This document shows positions 56,566 to 64,000 of a stretch of DNA of 64,000 bases, piece by piece. This stretch comes from Augochlora pura. Lineage: Eukaryota > Arthropoda > Insecta > Hymenoptera > Halictidae. The position numbers were made by a program, and so were the translations under genes. Position 1 is the stretch's first letter. Each line of letters begins with the position of its first letter. Under the pieces are notes generated by a model that was not told the DNA's origin, made no database searches, and was given only the letters and a program-made list of their open reading frames with translations. Location of the stretch: the NCBI RefSeq assembly GCF_028453695.1, contig NC_135775.1, forward strand, positions 22,478,545-22,542,544, in the 5' to 3' direction.

Positions 56566-58064
56566 GAGCGATAGAAAGAGAAAGGGGAGGGAGCAAAGAG
56601 GGATGGAACTTTCCGTTTCTGCATGCGTGCTACGTTTGATTGTTTGTCACCGTTGTAAACGAGAGACCCGCCGCGACGAGTCGAGAGTCCATCGAAACGA
56701 ATCTTCCATCGTGCGGGTGCGCGTGTAATTAACATTGTTAAGTTTCCGCCGGGTCCCGTCGCCGGGGCCTGAAAATTCATTTCTCCGTTCTGGCACGCGG
56801 ACGTTTGTTCGATACATATATTATAAATATATATAAATATATATATATATAAACTGTTTTTCCGTTTTTCGGCGAACGAGTTATCGTTTATCGTATCGTT
56901 GTCCTCGGTTGTTCGCCACCAGATTTCTAGTTCGATAAGGTTTAGACGAAAGATTCGAAGAAAAGAATTACCGCAAACAAAAAAAAAGAGAGAGAAGGAG
57001 GCGATGAAAGGGTTGGGTAGGGGAGGAGAAGAAACAAAAGGGGGGGAGGGGAGGGGAAGAAGTATTATAACGAAGATGAAAAAACTGCGTGACAGCGCGA
57101 GACAAACGCTGGCCGCGTGCGAGCGCCGGTTGGAGAGACGAGAGACGACGACATATTTGTCACAACCAAGCATCGGTTTCCGAAACGCCGCGTTACGCAC
57201 GCCTTTGATTTTGCTCATTCGTCAGATTCGTTCGTATAGCGCAATGTCGGATCAGTATAACGTCCTGCTCAATAACGACTGACATAAAAAAAAAAAAACC
57301 AATTAAACGCTGATTAATTATATATATGTATTCTTATCGTGAATTAAACGAGGATGGTGTAGCCGCGCCGAGATCGATTCGCCGGGCTCGCGAGTTTTTA
57401 CACCCCCGGGAGGGGAGGGGGGGATGGAGCTCGAAACGAGGGTGCCCCTCGAACGCGGGCAGACGAACGTTGCCTAGACTGCGGATGTATCCGCCGGTCC
57501 CCGTGGGTCTTTTTCCGGGCGAACCCTGTCACCAGAGAGATCGGTGCGTCGTGTCAAACTTCCGTTCGATCGAGTTCCCCGTGTGTAGCCTGCTAGCTAG
57601 AAAAATAAAACCGTCTAGGGAGACCGGGAGCGAGAACTAAACCGGGCCGGTTCACTATTGCGACTAGCCCCGTCGCCGCGAAATCTTGCACCGCTGTCAG
57701 GTTATCGTCGATTCGTAGCTATTTTACATCGTGATCAACGTGGTACCTATGTTGCCGAGCTAGAGACATTTTTTGCACCGACAATTTTGTATAGCCGTCG
57801 CGATCGATCGAGTCGCCAGCATTTTTACAACCAGGGACAGGTGGTGCTCAACGAGTTAGTGGTCGGATTCGCGCAACGAAATCTTGCTCGGCCATCGAGG
57901 AGGATCGGGGGTCGCGCGGACGTTTCACGTCGGGACAAGCGGTTGCTCGAGTTACGATCAGACTTTTTGCACCATAAATCTCGCGTCAAAATCTTGCTCA
58001 AAACTATCGCGTAGACGTCGGGACACTGTCGGTCGCAGTTATTATTGTAGGAGGGATGATTCTT

Positions 58065-58279
58065 AACGCTGAACCTACCGTCGCCGGTCGAATGACACGA
58101 TTTCACACTTTTTATTTTACAACTGCTGAAGTTATGAAGCTACTTCCATCAAAAGTCGTTGATCTCTTTATTCGATCGTGAGCTACTATAAAAATTGTGG
58201 AAAATTTGGACGAATTCTAGATTGTAATTCTTACGAGTCAATTTGATGAATCGCCGTTAGACATTGGTAGGTTTAGCGC
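58065..58279. mobile_element. Family B inverted-repeat element, copy 2
   Basis: AACGCTGAACCTACCGTCGC on the left and CATTGGTAGGTTTAGCGC on the right, inverted. About 215 bp, matching copy 1 (33104-33316) in ends and length. Confidence 0.75.
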
Positions 58280-58432
58280 GAAGCTGTCAGACGAAACGGC
58301 GACTGGAGAAAGGAGGAAATTTGTAACGCAGGGTCGATAGTATTCTTCGCTTGTTAACCCTGATCCGTCCCTCGTTTCACGACCGATCTACCGTGAAATC
58401 GTCGTGGAAAGATCGACGTGATTCGGAGACAA

Positions 58433-58840
58433 CGATCAGGCTGTTCGAAAAGTTCTCCTCGTAACGCGCGCTCCTGGAGTCGTCGGGCAATACGAGCTTG
58501 TAAAAATACCGCGATTATGTCTCTCCGTTGATAGTCTACGATCGCTCGATGTTTCGCCTTGTTTAACCGCACCGTTCGCTTCGCTAGTGGGCTGTTCCGA
58601 ATTCACATTCCGCACGATAGTCGAAAACGAGGGGAACCTCGCGAACAGCCTGCAAAGGGAAACCGACGAGCACGACGGGATCACGCGAATCCGAATGAAT
58701 CAATCGAAACCGATCACAGGAACTGTAGAATACGCTATAACGAATCAGTGAGAACTGTGTGAAATTGAAACGGGGACTCTTGGCGAGACAAGGGACGGAT
58801 GGAAATTTTAGAAGAGGGCTGCCCGAAAAGTTCGTCCGTC
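58433..58840. mobile_element. Possible mariner-type terminal repeat remnants
   Basis: CAGGCTGTTCGAAAAGTTCT (from 58437) and GGGCTGCCCGAAAAGTTCG (from 58816) look like mariner-type ends but lie in the same orientation, and no transposase frame lies between them. It may be two separate relics. Confidence 0.35.
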
Positions 58841-59263
58841 GCGATTTATTTGGAAGCCGGCCAATACGATCCAATCGACGATTCTCTTCGCTCGGCTGAA
58901 ACGATCGAAGAAGGGACGAGCTATCCGTGCAGCCGTGTATGTTTCGAGCCCGGTCTCCCCCGACCAGAACAATTGTATCTGCACTGTGCGCCTCCGTTTC
59001 GATCGACGATTTCCCATCGGGTCGATGGCACGATTAGCCGACGCATCGGGATCCGCAGTCTAACGAAAACCAGCGCGCGGAACACAGACGACCCCGATTG
59101 TATAAACGTTGATTAGCCGCGCTCGTGCGCGTGTACACTTATCCGGCGATGTGACATGTTCGACAGGAACCGGAAATCGTCGCGATTTTAACCTACCCGA
59201 AGTATGTACCTACGCCGCCACCACCCCCACAACACCCCCAGAATTGTAAACGTTGTGTCACTG

Positions 59264-60946
59264 TTTAGAGAGAGAGAGAGAGAGAGCGAGAGAAAATGGG
59301 AGAAAGAGAGAGAGAGAGAGAGAACGAGAGAAAGAGAGAGCGCGTGCGTCTGTGAGAGAATGGAAGAGAGACGTCGACGGAACGGTAAGGAGGAAAACGT
59401 GTCGCCGGACTGGTCGCGTAAACGACACCCGTAAACTTAATTAATTCGCGACGATATATGCGTATCACGTTCATTCTTCGTAATTCAGAACCAGGCAATC
59501 ACCTTCATGTTTTTATATGTTGTTGGTACACGGGGAGGTACCGTTCCGGGATCGGGCACCGCTTCACGGCCGTTTCGTAGCGGCGCGAAGGGACACTAGC
59601 GTGGTAACGGCGAGACCGCGACGTTACGGAGCGATTATTGCTTCGGGACGTTCGCGCGAGATCATTCGGCACCGATCCGTCGCGATTCGAAGCCGGCTGG
59701 GGGGGGGGGGGAGAGACTGCGGATTTCGCGGGCTCGCGATAAGATCGGGTAGACGATCGCATTCCGCTTCGATTAGATCAATGACTCTTCAAAAGGCGTC
59801 CAGGGTTCGAAACCCATTGACCAGCAGTAGGTGAGACTCGACACCGTAGGAAAACTCGCAGGATTCACGAAACGTATACTATTTCCATTTTCACCGTAGC
59901 CATCGAACGACGAGAGACGTTTCTATCTGGCTCCTGTTCGACTCGCGCGGGCTATTTTGATTTCGCGCGCAGATCCGCAGTCTATAAAATCATTTACCGC
60001 GTCCGTAAACGAACGCCGGCAAGCTCTCGCCGGGGTTCCCCTTGAAAATCGCGATGTCGCATTCGTCGACGATTTCACCAGGCATCGAAGTCTCCGGAAG
60101 AGTTCGCTCCCGCTTCGAAGGCAAATTTTTCTACGATTTCGCCGATGAACATCTCTCTCCGATCCTTCGAGCAACGTCGCCGCGACGTTGCTCGTCGATG
60201 TTCTCGCGAAACAAAATCATCGGAAAAATTCACATCGGACTCGGACGATCGTTCGATCCGCGTGATTATCTCGGCGACGATCGTCGGCAAAAAAAAGAGA
60301 GATTCGATTCGATCGGTCGATCGAAACGACGAACGAGCGCGACGGGAGAGATTCGAATCGCGAGAAACGACTCGCGACGAAGCCGAGCCCTGTCGCGGGG
60401 CCCAATCCCACCGTTATCATCTTACGAAATCTAGCCGAAGTAACAACACACAACAAAAAAAAGAAAAAATAAAAGAAAAAGAAAAAAAACGCAAACGAGG
60501 CGAGGAGAAAAAAAGAAACGAAGGATCTAACGAATCGAAGATGATATAAATATGTATATCCGTGAACTATGTTCTTCTTTTCGGTTTGGTGTCCAGGACA
60601 CTGTGCGGGGACGTGAGGAACGGCGATTTTGAAGTATAGAATATTAAAAAGAAAAAAAAACCGTCGGGGGCTGGGACGCCGAAGATTTTTTAAATTGTAA
60701 AAAATAAAAAAAAAAAGAAGAAAGACAAAAGAGCGGAGAACAAAACATTGTGCTTGCCGTGGGCCAATTTGTCGAAGGGCGGACAAACGCGCGGAACTAT
60801 TATAAAAACTGCGGAGATTAATTCTAATGAGATTCTAGGTTTAGTCGTTACGAGATCGTAAGAGAGAGAGAGATAGAGAGAGAGAGAGAAAGCGCGTGCG
60901 AGAGAGAGAGAGGGAGAGAGAGAGAGAAAGAGAGAGAAAGAGAGAT
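59264..60946. repeat. GA microsatellites (two long tracts)
   Basis: GA tracts at 59264-59343 and 60859-60946 with short interruptions. A short AATT repeat lies at about 61325-61342. Confidence 0.9.
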
Positions 60947-62927
60947 TTTAACCTCGGGAACCACTTCGCACACGGGACAAATCGAAATTGCATTCGTTTC
61001 GCCGGGCGGCCGCCACGGCGGCCATTTTTTTGCGCGTGAAAACCCCGTAGGATCCGATTGCTTTTACCTCGGCGAAAACGGTCCCGTTTGTAACGGACAA
61101 GAGATATACACACTGCAATCGTTTCGTTTGGTTCCTCGATATTTCATTGAACCCCGTTGTTTCTAGCGCGCTTCGATTCGTTACAGCCTGAGCCGGGTGA
61201 AATTGATACGAGACAGATTTGAAATATTGTTTTCGGCACTACGCGTGACGACGTGAACAAAGTATTTCAAGTGTGCGACGTGCACGACTCCTATTATCGG
61301 TCAACCATTCGGAGCGACGGAGTCTAATTAATTAATTAATTAGGAGTGATCCTCGTTCTTTTTTTTTTCAGTTTATACCCTCGAGATATGTGAAATAAAA
61401 AGTATTTTCTGTTCGACGATTGAACTGTTGGAGATATGTTTCATGGAGTACACACGTATTTCGAACAAATAAAGTGACCCGTTTATTATTCAACGCTCGA
61501 CGAGCATACTTTGCCCAGGTGTCTGGTCGCGCCGCCGTTCGCTGTGCTCCTATTGTCCAACAAACCGTATCGAATTCGTAGAGCGAAGAAGGTTGCACAG
61601 AGAAAAGTGGGAAAAAAGCAAAAAAAAAAGAGACGAGGGAGGATAGAGAAAGATTTTTGATTGCCGGAGGGAACGCCCTCCGGGATACGTCCAGTGCTAA
61701 TTGGCTCGTACTTTCTGTAATCGGTTACGTTCATTTACGCACACATGTTTCCAATATTAATGAAAACACAGAGTTCCCGCATCCTGACGAAGCTCGCGAG
61801 GACTCGATCGCATTGCGTTCCGATTTCTTACTCATTTATTTACCAGAAATTATTTAAATTCACTTTGGAAAGAACTAACGCCGTTATTGCGATACTATCA
61901 TTCAATTATCGAAACTGCTAGACGTTTAAACAAATCACTATACTTGAGCTAAGGTTAACCTTTGGACAATGAGGATTTTTGATTATCTATGTCAACCAAA
62001 TTTGATTTTTATATTAATAAAACTTCACTCTGTCACGACCGAAGTTAATTCTTGTTTCAGTTTCAATATTAATAATTAAGTACGACCGTCGTAAAATTAG
62101 AATTTAGATGGAACGTTTTGTAACCCAGGGGTTAATGTAAAGAAGACGACGAACGGTCTCGATAAATTCAGTCCCATTGTTCTCGCGAAGCGGCGCGCGT
62201 TCGTCGGTTAGCTTAGTGTTAGATTTGATATAAATTATAGCCGTTCGAAAAATAATATTCACGGCTTGAATATTTCTGGGCGCGGTTGTTTTCGCGAGTC
62301 CTCGCGGCTTGGTCGGAATGGCAAAACAGAGTTCGCACTGGAATTCGTTCGATTAGGGGAGTTTCTAGAGGAGGGACGGCTTGTTAATCGAACCGTGGCA
62401 GCACGTTGTAGCTTGTGCCGATGGTTTCTAGATTCTGTTCGAAGTGTGCCACGACACTTGACAATTTAGCGGATTGCCACAAAACGTATCGTTAGACGCT
62501 AATTACGCCATTCACTTGTACCCACGTAGCCGTGGATTGCTGTTTATATTGATTACGACGCTTTCTTTGGAGCCACGATCCGCGATTATTCGAACAAAAA
62601 GATAGAAAAGAAAAAACAAAGAAAAACAAAAGGAGAAACAGAGAGCACGAACTCGAGAGTGGGAGGATTCTATTCGGACGCGTTTAAAAGAATAGTTTTT
62701 CCTGCGGCCGCTATTTCCCCGTTTCGTTTTCAAAGCCGGACATTCTCCCGCAAAAAAAAAGGGCACCGATAGGAGAACACGAATTATTGTGTGAACACTA
62801 AACATTGCTGTGAAATCTTAGCAGGGTGATTTACGAAATATAATTGGATCGATGGAGATTCATTTTTTTTTTAAGGAACGAAGACTATCGTACCGCGATA
62901 TAAGGAAAATTATACAGACAGACACGT

Positions 62928-63140
62928 ACACACACACACAAAAACGGAACACACACGCGCATACGTACACACTGACACACGCGTAAATATATACATTATA
63001 TATGTATCATATAATTATAAATTATACTAATTATATATAATGTGATTATAACGACATAATTATGTTATATGTACTTATGTAATAATACAAATATATAGGA
63101 ATAATAATAATAATATATATATGTATGTATGTATAAGTAT
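62928..63140. repeat. CA and TA microsatellite
   Basis: Interrupted CACACA (62928-62980), then TATA-rich sequence (62985-63140) with ATAATAATAAT and ATGTATGTATGT. Confidence 0.9.
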
Positions 63141-64000
63141 ATGATACAGATATGTACACATACATATAGATACCGAATCTGCTCTATGACTTCAAAATCG
63201 CAACGTTAAGAGGAAAGGTAAGAATATTTTCAATTCCCGAGATACCCGGACCGTGAATCTGATTTTTAGTAATTTTTTAGTGTGTTCACTGTGTAACGTT
63301 ATTATAAGTACAAAAAAATGTTTCTCTTTGTAGCTTAAGATATGTAATAAGTTGAAACAGGAAAGGAATATATCTATCAGAGAATCACGAGTGTTGAATT
63401 TTTTATCAAAAAAAATAAAAAAATAAAAAAATATATAACGAAAATAATAAAAAGGTACAACAGAAATACGAATGGAACAGAAACGGCGTGGATAAACAGC
63501 AACGGAGAAAGAAACACGTTCCGATGATCAAATTGATTTATGTTTGTTAATCGAGAGAGAAAGCCCCTAAACATGGAACACATTGTCAACACGTTTGATG
63601 AATAAGAGATTCTTGATTTGTAAATAGAACACTTTATTTTCCGCATTACCCCCCATTTTATATTTTAATGCTCGCACGTCGATAGGAGTTTTTATGTTTC
63701 TCGATTTTCGATGACAGATCGAGCCTAACAGGCGATGCTCAAGCTTTTCGAGTAACTGTTAATATATTTGTACGTATTGTCCGTTGAATAGAATAAAACG
63801 CTGATTTAATTTAATTACATGAAGTAAAGAGTATAAAGAGTAAAGAGAGATAAGAAAGGGTGGATAGTAGATCATGTAACATATAAATGTACCAAAGACG
63901 ATTGGGATACATAATGGCAGACCACTTGAATCAGGTAATTTCACGCTAAGCACATACATACATACATATAATTGAAACATCAAGCACATAATAAATTGGT

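Larger units (their letters stand above)
53680..64000. other. Sequence downstream of GluCl coding exons
   Basis: No protein-coding gene recognised. It may include a long 3' UTR: AATAAA-type signals occur (for example about 55589 and 55653), but none stands out. It holds the hairpin repeat array (54304-55012), GA microsatellites, a family B element (58065-58279), single family E ends, and a TA/CA tract (62928-63140). Several open frames here (56.1-57.3, 60.2-60.8 kb) are made by A/G-rich or CT-rich sequence. Confidence 0.7.

Noticed and set aside
56274..57218. Longest reverse-strand frame (314 codons)
   Set aside because: Built on GA microsatellite and A/G-rich sequence (Leu/Ser/Phe repeats on the reverse strand); no domain.
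59772..59820. tRNA-like ending (GGTTCGAAACC, then CATTGACCA)
   Set aside because: The T-arm and part of an acceptor stem can be drawn, but only about 20 nt lie between them, too short for D and anticodon arms. At most a tRNA-derived fragment.
1..64000. CRISPR arrays, operons, bacterial or viral genes
   Set aside because: No regularly spaced repeats with unique spacers of the right size; introns, codon structure and repeats are those of an insect nuclear genome, and no bacterial or viral protein was recognised.

Overview
The window is one stretch of insect nuclear genome, and a single multi-exon gene occupies most of it. The gene is a glutamate-gated chloride channel (GluCl), a Cys-loop receptor of nerve and muscle and the target of ivermectin-type compounds. 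It lies on the + strand. All splice junctions from the signal peptide to TM4 can be read: exon 1 (2254-2321), exon 2 (3801-3913), three alternative versions of exon 3 (13803-13870, 21607-21674, 31366-31433), exons 4-9 (46606-49000) and a TM4 exon ending at a stop (52730-52963). Joined through any one exon 3, they give an unbroken reading frame of 449 codons plus stop, the normal length for an insect GluCl. Every phase matches and the introns are GT-AG.

Two parts of the gene are built for alternative splicing. The three exon 3 copies are each 68 nt, and none can be joined to another, nor can all be skipped, without an early stop, so the reading frame itself enforces one-at-a-time use. Downstream of the usual TM4 exon lies a second, diverged TM4-coding exon (about 53119-53679) in another frame. 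It carries a long His-, Glu/Gln- and Ser-Pro-rich loop and its own stop. I read it as an alternative 3' terminal exon (10b) giving a channel with a far larger intracellular loop. It is the strongest candidate here for something little described.

The rest is intron or downstream sequence. I see no second protein-coding gene, tRNA, rRNA or CRISPR array. The introns hold many short non-autonomous DNA-transposon remnants with terminal inverted repeats (at least six families), long GA/CT and TA/CA microsatellites, several minisatellites, and GC-rich, CpG-dense blocks alternating with AT-rich sequence. A run of 100 N at 28596-28695 is an assembly gap. Downstream of the gene, at 54.30-55.01 kb, six diverged tandem units each contain a similar imperfect hairpin.

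Organism: the GluCl type with triplicated exon 3 indicates an insect. CpG-dense, compositionally mosaic introns and the flavour of the small repeats make a hymenopteran (perhaps a bee) my best guess, at low to moderate confidence. The gene's promoter and first 5' UTR exon are not identified and are probably upstream of the window.
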